64,000 bases of DNA from Ceratodon purpureus (lineage: Eukaryota > Streptophyta > Bryopsida > Pseudoditrichales > Ditrichaceae), in NCBI GenBank assembly GCA_014871385.1, contig CM026422.1, positions 21,008,177 through 21,072,176 on the forward strand, given 5' to 3'. Of the stretch, positions 46,418 through 57,761 are shown piece after piece. The notes beneath the pieces are model-generated. The model was given only the letters and a program-made list of their open reading frames with translations, was not told the origin of the DNA and did no database searches. The position numbers and the translations under genes are program-made. Every line of letters starts with the position of its first letter. Position 1 is the first letter of the stretch.

Positions 46418-46520
46418 CTTCATCTTCACTTCCCTAGGGGTCAGGCTTGGGAAAAGCATGTCTCCAGTCAAAATCTCCAAACATACCATTCCAAAGCTGT
46501 ATACATCAACTTTGAAACCC
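46418..46520 (-). pseudogene. inverted fragment of the upstream TKL kinase
   Basis: On the minus strand this stretch matches 43762-43861 of the kinase C-lobe (FKVDVYSFGMVC, EILTGD, FPSLTPREVKMK) with few differences. Similarity ends abruptly on both sides. It is a short, recent inverted copy without coding capacity of its own. Confidence 0.88.
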
Positions 46521-47060
46521 GCCTCCACCAACACCTCGTGAAATGCGATTGGTATTCAGTTGGAAGTCGAACAGAGCTATACTCCAAGTAATTAGATAGA
46601 AGTGCATGGTTGTCTATGAACGCTAGGTACTACATTTGTCGCCATTGTGTGTAAGTTTGGTTTTCTAGCAGTAGTAGTAGTCCAGGTTTACAGGCTTACA
46701 GGCTTACTGGGGATGCTCTAAGGTATACAGTAGTGGAAAACTGATCCAAGTACACCGAGAACTACACCAAAAACAGGCCTAAACTTTGGCTGTGAGAAAT
46801 CGTGTAGTTGGAATTCATTTAGGTGTAAACCGGCACCTACACACTTTGAATCTAATTGCAAAGTTCCGGGGTCGAATCCGCGGTGGTCCCTACTTGCGAA
46901 CCAAATGCCAAGTCAATCACGTGGTGCACCTTGGATTTTTCCGCATGGTAAAAGGATAACAACCTGGGGTTTACTGATTTCTGTTCCTGGATGACGAGTT
47001 GGATGTGGTCCTTTCTGTCCAGCCAAAGGTAAATGAAGGCAAGGTAAAGTTGGCCAAGCC
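46521..47060. other. intergenic, nothing firm
   Basis: No gene recognised. A GGATTCGACCCC sequence on the minus strand (about 46867-46878) resembles a Pol III B box but no tRNA fold surrounds it. Confidence 0.4.
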
Positions 47061-47457
47061 TTAGGTGCAAAATCAGGTCACAAAAAGGCCGTGTAAGCGG
47101 CACGTGAGAGAAAAAAACAGGCGCTGCCCGCGTACTTTTTGACGTGGCACGTCCTGTGCCACCGTGGTGCCAGCAACCGCCACGGGGGCTCGAACCAATG
47201 ACCCCCGAGCGAGGCGTGTGGAGGGCACAAGCTACAGTGTTGGGCTGACACAACCTGCCCACTTGGGACCAAAGCCCGAGTCAAGGCATTCATGTCTCAA
47301 CTAATATTCCGAGGACCTTTGTTGTGAGTGCGCCACGCAGTTCTGTGCGGGCAGCAACTCTGGCATCCGTTGCCAGCGGCAGAGGTGCCCAAAGTAGGGA
47401 GTTCACCTAGAAAGGGCAGGCTTACACGGCCTTATTTTGACCCCATTTTGCACCTAA
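47061..47457. mobile_element. MITE-like element with 38-bp inverted ends
   Basis: Inverted repeats 47061-47098 and 47420-47457 match at 34 of 38 positions and begin TTAGGTGCAAAAT. The roughly 320-bp GC-richer interior has no transposase. No target duplication is obvious. It may be a non-autonomous DNA transposon with eroded flanks. Confidence 0.65.
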
Positions 47458-50400
47458 TGGAGTTTACCATGGGTATTTCCCAGATACCCGATTTGAAGAA
47501 GTTGATGTCATGGTGTGCGATCTTGATGTCCGGCCACAATTATTTTTGGGTATATATCCGGTGAAGTATGATACCCTTTGTCATTCACGCAATACTTCAG
47601 TGGTTATTTAGTTTGATGCATACTTGGGCTGATACACGGGTAGCTATTGAGGTCTTGTTATAATGGACCCGTACCAGGTATAATTTAGTACAGGTTATCA
47701 ATGACTATTACCCGGGTATTTGTTGAGCAGTCCGGGTATGTGACGTGATGTACTACCAGGTCTCGGGTGACAATTTTTGGAACGTCGTCGACAAGTGAAT
47801 CAATATAATAAGACTAAAATAAAATGCGAAGTGAATCATCGTTGCATGGTGGACCGGATGCTGCATTTAGAATCCTCTCACAGTTCTCCATTACAAAAAG
47901 GATAATTACAAAATGCTGCACCGTGAGCAACACAAATGCCTCCTGAAGGTTCAATTGCTAAAACACTCTACATGGACTTAAACTTCTACATTGCCCCCAG
48001 ACTGTGAATGATCATGCAGTCTGCTTGGGTTTAACGACCTTGGGTTTCTTGTGTAACAAGTGGGTGTTCCACTTCACATATACCCTACCTCGTGGTCAGT
48101 TTCGACAAAAAATAATTCATTTTCTCCTTAAAGTGCCACGTGTCATCTTCTGATAGGTTTGTGATGACGTGGACCTCTGAACATCTGACATGGAAATCAG
48201 ATTTCGACACAGGATTGCCGAATCTGACCACGGCGTACGGTATGGCGCTCCCCGAAGACTTCACCAATGCTTGGTCCAGCATTGTGAATGGCTGCCTCTC
48301 TTCTATAAAAATTAGTGGTAAATTCAGAACCAGGATTTTATGGATTTGGACCATCTAGTGCCCTTCACTACATAGCGAACCAAGCTTCTGCAAAGGGGAT
48401 TTCCAGCTTCCTCCCATCCTGCCCTCAACGACGATTCTGTCTTCAGTGTCGAGGTGTAGTACGAAGCAAGGGGCATTTGCTACGAGAGGATCACTTGTTG
48501 TTCTTGGTAAGAGTCCAAGCTCAAGTCGCTCCCTTGGTAATCTGGGGGTCGGGGCCGGCACAGCAGTGATTGACTTCGCGCGGGTACTAATGCCTTCGCT
48601 TGCTGTAGTAGGAGTTGGATGCTGCGCCGCTTGCCGTATCTCAGTAGCTTGCATTGGCTCTGCACGGTGGCACTGCGATGCTGATGCCCCCTCTTGTCGA
48701 CACTTAGATGTGGAGAATGCTCGAGGGCGCTTGTCCTGATCAAAGCAGACACTTTGGTCGAGACAGCTGCACCTACCGGCATATGGTTTCGGAAGTTTTG
48801 GAGCATTGTATTCGGTGTGACAGGAATTGTTTCTCCACTTGCCCAGGAAGGGGATGCGCTTGCCACTTTGCTGCGTACTGGAAGTACTCGTCCCACACTG
48901 AGTACGAGGTCCGTTTCGCACATAGGTGGTAGTTCCCGACCCGTAAATAATCGAGAGGGGGAGGCCGAGGAGGTACCGCTGGAGCGCTTCAACGCGTACC
49001 TGCGAGAAGAAGAGCAGGCTGACGATGAAGCTCACTATGACGATACACAATTTCTAGATGAAGTCGAGATTCAATGTGTCGAGTAAGTTGATGGTAGGAT
49101 GCATCTTCGTTAACCAAGTAGTCCATGAGGTACATCAGACCTATCATTTGAATTGTGTCTTGTATTCTGCTTTGTATTACTTTGATTGTAAACCGTTTCT
49201 TCATTTAAATTCACCTTGATGACTCTTGTTGTAGCCTTTGAGTTCCTAGAGTGTTACAGTAACAAAGGTATCCGGATAGTTGCTATCTTTTTTTCTTTTT
49301 CAAAACATAATACAAATACGGACACTTTCAAAAGCCTTCACTCCTTCTCTGAAATTTAATCATTACATCTCGAGAATGGATGTTCGTATGTCTTATTTAT
49401 TATAGTTAGAAAGTGCTATCCAATTCTATGAGAACAGTGACTGGTTCATAGTACCTGGTTCTGTCTTTGTGATAACCTCATCGTTGCGAAACAAAGTATT
49501 GAAAGATCATGCTCTGGATTTTACCTCAACACTCTTTAATTTCTAAACCGAATTTTAGTAGTGTCACGATATCCTAGACTCTAATCGCTGGGACATGGAT
49601 AGTGTAATCTGTGTTCCAGATAAACAACGTTATAATGTATCGCTCCTGATCAGAATGTTTGCATGACGCATTGAAGAGAGTTGCTAACTTGCTGGTGGTG
49701 CAATCACTCTGCTGCATACAGCTAAACGTCATGGTATTACACCTACTGCATGCGAATTTCTTCATACTTAACCAATCCGTAGCAACACTTTCCATAGACG
49801 GCTTCCATTGTGGCCTCTTAGTAAGTATGTGCAGAAGCCAACTTTAGATATGGTTGTCAAATTCCTTTGTTAATCTTGTGTTCTTTTTAGCGCATCAGTT
49901 AAAAGAATATGCCAGCAGACTCAGGATCCAGATCCATAGATTCTGGCGTATCTGTGGTCATGCTTGCAGGAAATTTGGTTTTAAAATTTGTGGTCATGAA
50001 AATTTAACACTGATAGGAAATTATAGCTGCTTAGAATATTTACATTATCCCTCTACTCTAGCTTGAATGCACAGATAGCTCTCTGCTGAGGTTTTATTCC
50101 AACCACCTTGGCTTGTTTTTTATCCCTACTCTCCTTCTACCACTTCTACTTAGTTTTCAATTCGCCACTGCTACAAATGCAACATTTGAGCATAATGATG
50201 TTGTATTTGGTTATTGAGATTACAATGTTTTGTGTTTGAACAATTGGATTATGATCTTGGAGCTCCTTCTAAACAAGCATGGCGGCGCAAGCATAACATT
50301 CATGGTGATTTCTTGACGGAATTTCGGGCTCATCTTCATGGAAAGCGTGAGATACCATGACGTAATACCAAGTAGTTTATCCAACTACGTACTAGTAAAT

Positions 50401-51440
50401 TTCCAAGCAATTATGTGAACTCACTACTTTGTGCATTCGTCACTTACTTCTCTCCCCAATGTGAGTGCAGGTCATCAATCTCACAGCAATGATGATTCTA
50501 CCATAGGTAGAGTTTAGCTGAAATCTTTTGAGATTTAGATGGAAGTCGACATGACAGTTTGGGCTGGACACGACAGTTTGCATCAAAGTCAGCAGCAGCC
50601 ACTCCACGCCATTTCCCTCTCCATTCATGATGATGGTTGTGGAGCTTGTCTCTCTCCCTCTCATAAGTTTTTTTAGACCCCTGTCCAAGGTGTATTTCTC
50701 TGTCTTCCTCTCGGTGTGGTTCACTCTTCATCTGCGCTCAACCCTGTCTCCTTCTTCTTGAGTGTATCTATTTCTTGCTGGTGTTCTCCAAAGGCACACT
50801 GTTTCCCTGAGTTGCGAGTTCCATATTGTTGCGTTCTTGTCACGCAAGGGCACTGCTCCGCTGTGTAATGTGAGTACTCTGTGGGTCACCTCGGATGCTG
50901 GCTCTTTTTTTTATGTTCCTTATCGTAGTTTGTCGTCCTCTTCCTTTCTTCTAGGTTTTCTCTGAGTCTACCTGCTCTCATATCTCGATACTCTCGATTC
51001 GGTGAATACGAGCGGTTCTAATTGTACCTCATAGATTACCCCGTGAGTTCTTAAGCACCAGGTTGTTACGCTCGATTTGCTTTGTAATCTGGATTTTGCT
51101 AACGATGTTTCATATCGTCACTGTTGACAGTTGGGGACGCGTGCATTTCCAGTTTATCTCAACCTTCAGTAATTCACTATTTTCTTTTTGTTTCATATGT
51201 TTTCTTTTGATGCTTTGTTAAGCCCATAAGCTTCTACAATTTGTGGCAGTGTAACATGTTAATCTCCAGAGGCTCCCTACATGGGTTAGCGATGTCTCTC
51301 CTTAGTTGAAGTAATTCGGTTCAGTCCCATTGTATTCGCTAATTGTGTATCATTTATTCACGTGGGCATGGTTCGTCACTTACTTCTCTCCCCGAACTCT
51401 TCTAATCTACAGTCCCATTTCTTTACTATGATTTCAGACC
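47458..51440. other. long stretch with only unrecognised open frames
   Basis: No recognised gene. Plus-strand open stretches at 48140-48358, 48446-48739 and 48694-49086 lie in a GC-richer patch. The last ends with an acidic tail (LREEEQADDEAHYDDTQF) and could be an exon of an unknown protein. A 231-codon open frame on the opposite strand (48355-49050) is probably its shadow. The remainder is AT-rich with no visible RNA gene or element ends. Confidence 0.35.
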
Positions 51441-52943
51441 ATGGCAGGGCAGTTGATCCCGGACATGTCGACTCACCACGTGACCTCCATCCCTTGGTTC
51501 GTTGATTTCATGCGTCTACACAATCGGGGAGTTACACCGACTTGCTTGCGTACTGAGTATATGCCCACAGGGGATGCTCTAGCAGAATTCTGAGGGCCTC
51601 CCACATTGAACGGCTTCATTTTCTCGGACCAGGGAATACCCGCTTACGAAATCTACGTTCGATAGCTATTTGGTTGGGTTCACCAACTTCCATGGCCGGT
51701 GAGTGGTGTCATCCCGTTTGACTTTGCTAGAGGATTGTTGGTGGAGGCCCTCGGCGTAGAAGTGAACTGGACAGACTTTGCTTACCGCCAGACGCATCCA
51801 CCACAGCGGCACATAAGACTACCAAGAGTATTCCCGGAGTACATAATTTTGGTGACTCCTCTGCCACCGCTACCTCTTGTTATGCCACGGGCCAATATCA
51901 CCGTAAGTTATCCCATTCTCTTCACTTTTAATTACTCTGTACAAGATGAATTCCTTACTCGTCGTTGAATTTGTTTGGTTATTCTTTCAGTTGACCCGGG
52001 TATGGCCTACTATAACTGATCTACTTCTTCTATCAAGTGAGATGCATGTTTGTCTTTGTTCATGTTTCCTGCATGTGACAACAGTGCTGGATCTCCCCGT
52101 TTTGTTGATTGCCTTTAATTTGGTAAGTGTTTCTCTGATTGTTGGATTTTAATCTGTACGTGGACAATCAGAACGAATTCCTAATGGCGACATCCATAGC
52201 GAGGGCATTGGACATGCAAGGTGGCACAACCTTTGATTCGGATTCCACTGTGGAAGCCGCTATGTCCACCCGTGAAGCCATTTTGGGCACAGAAATTGCA
52301 CCGCGTGCAATTCCCCATTCTCCTACAGTTCGCTTCGTCGTGAAGACCAAAGATACGATCCCCGTACCCCTGACAGAGGCTAAAGTTCGGCCCCGTTGCA
52401 TGTCTGATGTCTCACGAACCCTTGATTCCTCTGCCATTTCCGGGCTGATGATAGTACGTCCCACAATGATTGGTGCAGCTCAGAACGAGCGCAACCGCGT
52501 GACTATGTCCCGCGACGACGTTGGGAAATCCTGCAATACTATACGTCTTCGACTGACTGAGGAGCGAGAGAAACTAAATTCATTGAGCGCAAGGTCGGCG
52601 AGAAGAATGGTAGCCACAATAGAGCCGCCATGGAGTTAGAACAAACACGTGACATGATGGATACTTCAAAAATTGGAAAAGCATCCGCAATCACAAAGGA
52701 GCGGAAGATGGCAAACAAGGAGTTCCTCCAAACCATGGAGTGCAGCTTGTCGAGTCTTGGGTGCAGACCGTGGCAGCTGCCCACAATCGTCTTCAAACGT
52801 CGGAGTTCAAGCGGACACGGCAACATGATCGAGTGGTGTCCTTGACGGCAGAGCTACTCGCAGCAAAGGCGGAAAACCTGGAGAAGCTAGACAGTACCCT
52901 TGCACAACTACAGGCCCTTGAGGACGTCCTAGAGAATCTGTGA
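51441..52943 (+). pseudogene. unrecognised coding-like remnant with coiled-coil end
   Basis: An open-frame mosaic of gene-like composition. The first part (51441-51899) begins MAGQLIPDMSTHHVTSIPWF and ends at a GTAAGT donor after a Pro/Leu-rich stretch. The middle part (52172-52639) has no known domain. The last part (52740-52943) encodes a heptad-like coiled coil (SLTAELLAAKAENLEKL, LAQLQALEDVLENL). The stretch carries a few interruptions, so it looks like a decayed gene rather than a working one. I do not recognise the family; a host orphan family or a mobile-element-associated gene are both possible. Confidence 0.4.
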
Positions 52944-55066
52944 TATATATTACAGTGGATCTGTTTGACGTTGTCCATCTCGGCGTGGGAGTAGAGAGGT
53001 TTCACTGATGTATTGTCCGAAGTCTGAAACAACATACGATTGCAGTTCATGCTGTTCGAAATGGTGGAGCTCGTAGCCTCAACGGAGTTTATTTTCCAAG
53101 CTGCATTGTTGCTCGATCAGGCTTAGATCAAATATGTACGTACTGTAGTAGAAACATTTGAACTTTCTACTTGAACAGCCATTTCTTTTTTATTAAAGCT
53201 TCTCTTCTTTAGTTTTAGTGGAGATAGTAGTCAAATTGAATTAGACTATACCGGATAGAGTTGCGGACTTAAGATACAAAACAATGTCACAATTGCAGAT
53301 TCTGAAACCAAGAGAAAGAAAATTTTGTGCACTTTGTTGAAGAATCACCGACCGTTGAATTTGAGTCGTTGGCCGAGGTTGTTCATGTCGCAAGGACTAT
53401 TGATATCCATGCAGGAATTGTGTCTGGGTCTCTTGTCTTTGAATCCCTGTAGTAAAATTCAATCTTTTACGAACCCAGCTACAGTATTTGACAGAAATTA
53501 ACAGAAGTTTGCCGAAGTTCGATGAAGTTGCTCCAAGTTTGTAAATTCACTTTGTGGTTTTTTTTATAAGTTACCGGATACATGGTCAAAACAAACACAA
53601 TTCACATTTCGAGGTAATCAAGTTCGCCTCGGAGAATCTACACGGTCGCATACGTCTGCATTGGTTGAAATTCCCGGTGTACAGTCCTCGGCTTGAAATA
53701 GAAACAACGAGATGATCACAGAGCATGGTGAACACCGAAAAGGATTTTCTGCCAATCACATTGCTGGGACTAAAAATAATTTACACCAAAGTTTGGTTTC
53801 GATGTAGTTGGCCGCTGTAGTAGGTCGCAGTTTCCACTAGTGATAACCAATAACTTAAGCATTTCAGCATAGCATATCTTGGGTTATCAAGAAGGAGTTA
53901 TTTTTTTTTGTGCATAGAAAAATAAGGTTCATGAAGAATGAGATCTTTTCCAAAATTAATTAAGTAAACTTAGAATTACTACAATTTTTTCTGTTCAAAA
54001 GTTGGTCAAAATCCATAACCAATATATAGCTTCACCCATGATTGACAATAATAAGAGTAGTGAACAAACATAACACTATTTAATCCCGTAACACTCACAG
54101 ATGCGCTCTATTGAAGGATACATCCTGAATATCTTGGATCTTAACCCCTAAAGTTCCTTGACTATGGTTCACCAAAAAACACTCCAAAATTGCCATTTCT
54201 CATATAAAAAGCACAAAGGGCTAAAAAATATTATTTTCCAATTCTAATTGTAAGATATTCAACAAGATTATTGTATTAGACAGCTCAAAAATTTTCATCA
54301 TAATCGACCATAAAGATTAGAAGATTATAATGATTGAAATTTGAAAACATACTTTTTTGACAGGATTTTTGACTAGGTTGACAAGCTCTAAGTTTTTTTT
54401 CTTAGGTCTTTTTCATTATTGATTTTGGGGATTTTGGTGCATGTCAAAGATGACTAAGTTAGCTAATTTCATAAAAAATTACACACAAAAGTCAAGTATA
54501 GCATGTTGAATTTATTTTTTTGTTAAGTTGAATACACAAGAATGCTAAATCTTATTTCTTTCCTAGAAATTCCATTGTTTAATGAAGTCCTAATCCAAAC
54601 AGTCAAAGTAAAGACTAATGATCATATTTTAAGTGAAAAAAAGAAAAAAAACCTAAAATAATATTTTTCTAACTTTTATGAAAGAAAGAAGAAGTCTTTT
54701 TAGTACACTGCCCAAAACGGTGAGAAAACTTTGATATCTTGTGGAGTGAATACTTTGTACTAAAAGAAGTTTTTTTTGGAAATCTCCATGATGACATCAT
54801 GAAGTGTTCATAGAAATAATCTCAGAGGCAATAGATGTATTTAGCATAGCTGCATGAATTGCCCATCCAGTAGTTATTTTGACTTCAGGTACCATAAGTA
54901 TTTTTATAAATGTCCAATTGAAAAAGAAATTAGATTCCCTTAAAGTTCTTGTTATGGCCTACGTTTACAAATTACAAAAAAATTCAAAAACAAGTATCTA
55001 AAATTGTAATCACAGATACTTGCCTGAATTTTTTAAAAGCCCATTCTAGAACAATGGTCTTTTCAT
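52944..55066. other. AT-rich intergenic DNA, nothing recognised
   Basis: No gene, RNA gene or clear element ends seen. The GC content drops sharply after about 53850. Confidence 0.45.
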
Positions 55067-55068
55067 TA

Positions 55069-55405
55069 GGAGAAATCCGGGGTCTCCAAAAGGCCTTTGG
55101 GTTTCTCACGTGCCCGAAATTTTGGTGAAACCCGTGCACTTCATCTTGCTGGCACCAATGGTACGACGAAGTCGCCAACAGTAAATTCTAAAGGTCCAAC
55201 CAATCGCTGCCACTACTGGCATGTGCCAAATCTATCAGCGCAGCAAACATAACTAGGACTAATGACGTTGCCAGCATTGTGGTGACTGACGATGTCAGCG
55301 CGCATGACTTCCACCAATGGGATTACATGGAGAGGGATACGTGGGCAGCACGTTCACCTACTTCGGGCTGTCTTACAAGACCTTTTGGAGACCCTACATT
55401 TCTCC
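55069..55405. mobile_element. MITE with GGAGAAAT termini and TA duplication
   Basis: The ends GGAGAAATCCGGGGTCTCC (55069 onward) and GGAGACCCTACATTTCTCC (ending 55405) form imperfect inverted repeats of about 29 bp. TA flanks both sides (55067-55068 and 55406-55407). The 337-bp interior is GC-richer than its surroundings and non-coding. By the TA duplication it may be Tc1/mariner-like. Confidence 0.65.
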
Positions 55406-55407
55406 TA

Positions 55408-57302
55408 GTGAGGGGTAACTTAAATACCGGCTTTTAGTTTTCCAACGCATAGCAACGAGGAAGTGTACGATTTCTTTACAAACAAAAAATAAATTCACAA
55501 TGACTACCAAGCAATGTCAAATTTGGTTAGTGTTCAAATTACCTGATATGTAGCAACAACAGTATGGTCAAGCCACCCAATGCATAACCAATCACTTAAA
55601 GATTTTAGCATATGATATTAAAATATATAATTTTTTTAGGATTTCTCATATGTGCAAACATAAGGTTCTTGTTGAATGCAAAAAGTTCCATGATTTTATT
55701 TCCCCCATTCAAATAGTTATAATTATTTGAAGTGAAAAGTTGCTCGTAATCCACAACCAATCTATAGAGTGCTACATAACCGCTCACTATGGAAGTAGTT
55801 TCTAATCATCCTGGTACATGTAATTGTCAACAAAGAAAGTCAAAACTTCTGTAACACAAATATGTAAGAACCAATAAGAGTGAACCACCTATGCATGTTT
55901 ATAACCATCCATAAAAATTGGAAATGATTGGAAATGTGTCTAGCCCATGACTATTTCTATGTATCCTACATGTTGCCGATGGGGTCATGGTTGGTAAGGG
56001 GTGGTTGGACCATAGCTCCAAATACAAAGTCCTTCAAAAAGCTGCCCTCTCAACACTTGGAAGTTCTTGTGTACTAATAAATTGCTGTGAAGCTAAAATA
56101 ATTGCAATAAAAATCATCCACACTTTCTTGAAAATCACCATCTTTATTAAAACACTCAATAAATCTCTCAAGGACGTGCCATACCGGACTTCATCCACAC
56201 CCCACAAGTTTCCTATGAGACTTAAATCGGCCCTACAATAGTGCATTCCTAAAAAGTGGTGGCTAAGTGTAGTTAAATGCTATTAGTTTTGGTAGCTTCT
56301 AGAAGGTTCTACATTCTTTCACTAGTTTTTAGAACCTTCCACGCCTCTATTAGTTTCCAGATACTTCCACAAGCTTCAATTTTGTCTTAGCAGGTTTTGG
56401 AAACTTCCACAAGATTCCGTATAGGTCTAGTAGTTTTCGGAAGCTTCCGGAAGTTTCCATATGTCATCAACCGGGACTCGCCAAGAGTTTTTCTTTGTAA
56501 GAGTTATCTACGTCCCTCCTTCTTAGCGCACTACCTACACTCGAAAAAAATAACTGATCAGTAGAAAAAAACTCTAACATTTAACAATTTTCCTTAATCT
56601 CCAATATAGGGTGGAAATTTTACTTGCATAGTTGACGGGCGGGGGCGGAGATTTGGAGGGATCGGAAGTGCCGTTTGGAGAATGTGAGAGCTGGTGAGGA
56701 AAGGACTGAACTATGACCCCGTAGTATTCAGCCCAATCCCGGTTCGCGCAAGACTAGAGTGTCAATGCTCTAAGCAATTTGAACTCAAACTGAACGCACT
56801 TAAAAAATGAACCTGTAGTTTCCAAGATTAGTCAATATAGACCGGCTTCCACTCCAGATCTGCAACAAATAGAGCGGACATACGAACCTCACCCAAACAC
56901 AAAAATCGCCTCTAACTTGCCCCTATTTAAAATCAACACACAACCACCCTAGAGATCCCATGTTTGTTAGTCTTTGTATACTTAGAAGACCATATAGTTC
57001 AGTATATATCAATTAATGTACAACAGTTTTTTGATATATTTGCAATGGTTCCACATTTCAAAAGAAATTTAGGCCAAAAGTGACACTGAACTTCTTGTTA
57101 ATTTGGTTCTCACAAGCTTTTAGAATTTCCAAATAAGAACAATTTATCAAAAGAAAATGTCAAAACTACACCACTAAATTTACTACATCACAAACTATAA
57201 TGTGTTGATGCAACATTCTAGCAAACGAAAAGGACAAAGTTGGTATTCAGTAATTGAGCCTCGTCTATTTACGTACCCATATTAAGAATAAAGAATATCT
57301 TA
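55408..57302. other. AT-rich intergenic DNA with a TTC/GAA motif cluster
   Basis: No gene recognised. Apart from the heat-shock-element-like cluster at 56297-56457 I see nothing supportable. Confidence 0.45.
56297..56457. promoter_or_regulatory. cluster of heat-shock-element-like motifs
   Basis: TTCTAGAAGGTTC (56297-56309) is a perfect three-unit heat-shock element. GAAGCTTCCGGAAGTTTC (56440-56457) is a perfect four-unit one. Between them, loose copies of an AGAACCTTCCAC-like unit recur every 40-55 bp. Heat-shock factors bind alternating GAA/TTC units. No gene start was identified nearby, so a regulatory role is uncertain. Confidence 0.5.
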
Positions 57303-57304
57303 TA

Positions 57305-57702
57305 AGGTAGAAGCACCTAAAACCAATCGCACCTCAGAACCAACCTGTAGATGTCCCAGAACCGCATTTTGGCTGACCACCTGGCTGACTAGCATTGTCA
57401 GACCATTGACCAATCAAAAAGTTCAAAAACACTCAAAAAGCTGGTCGTTTTGGGTACACTCATGAGTGGAAATTAGTACCAACTAGGTGTGACAATGGAA
57501 AAAGTCTAAATATCAGTTTTGGGTCACGAAGTACTTTTGTGTTTCGAAATTTGTATCTATTTCAATATTGGGAAGAAAATTTTGAAAAAATTTACATTCT
57601 ATGAAAAACCTATTTTTCTACACGTGAAAATTACACCCCAAAAATATATCAAAAAAAAAAGGCTCAAAACCCGTAAGTTGTTGGTTTTAGGTGCTTCTAC
57701 CT
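57305..57702. mobile_element. MITE with AGGTAG termini and TA duplication
   Basis: Perfect 22-bp terminal inverted repeats start AGGTAGAAGCACCTAAAACC and are flanked by TA (57303-57304 and 57703-57704). The 398-bp AT-rich interior has no coding capacity and shares the GGGTCACG..GTACTTTT segment with the element at 16098-16465. It is the better preserved of the two. Confidence 0.82.
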
Positions 57703-57719
57703 TACTCAGAACCTGCGAC

Positions 57720-57761
57720 TAGAAAAATCCATGGGTCTCATAGAAAAATCCATGGGTCTCA
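57720..57761. repeat. 21-bp perfect tandem duplication
   Basis: TAGAAAAATCCATGGGTCTC plus A, twice in a row, 16 bp outside the MITE. Confidence 0.95.

Noticed and set aside
47126-47260. tRNA gene on the minus strand suggested by GGTTCGAGCC
   Set aside because: I could not form acceptor or anticodon stems, so only a B-box-like motif is supported.
48355-49050. 231-codon minus-strand open frame
   Set aside because: It overlaps plus-strand open frames of similar length, has no domain, and its apparent N-terminal hydrophobic stretch mirrors an acidic-tail-coding strand.
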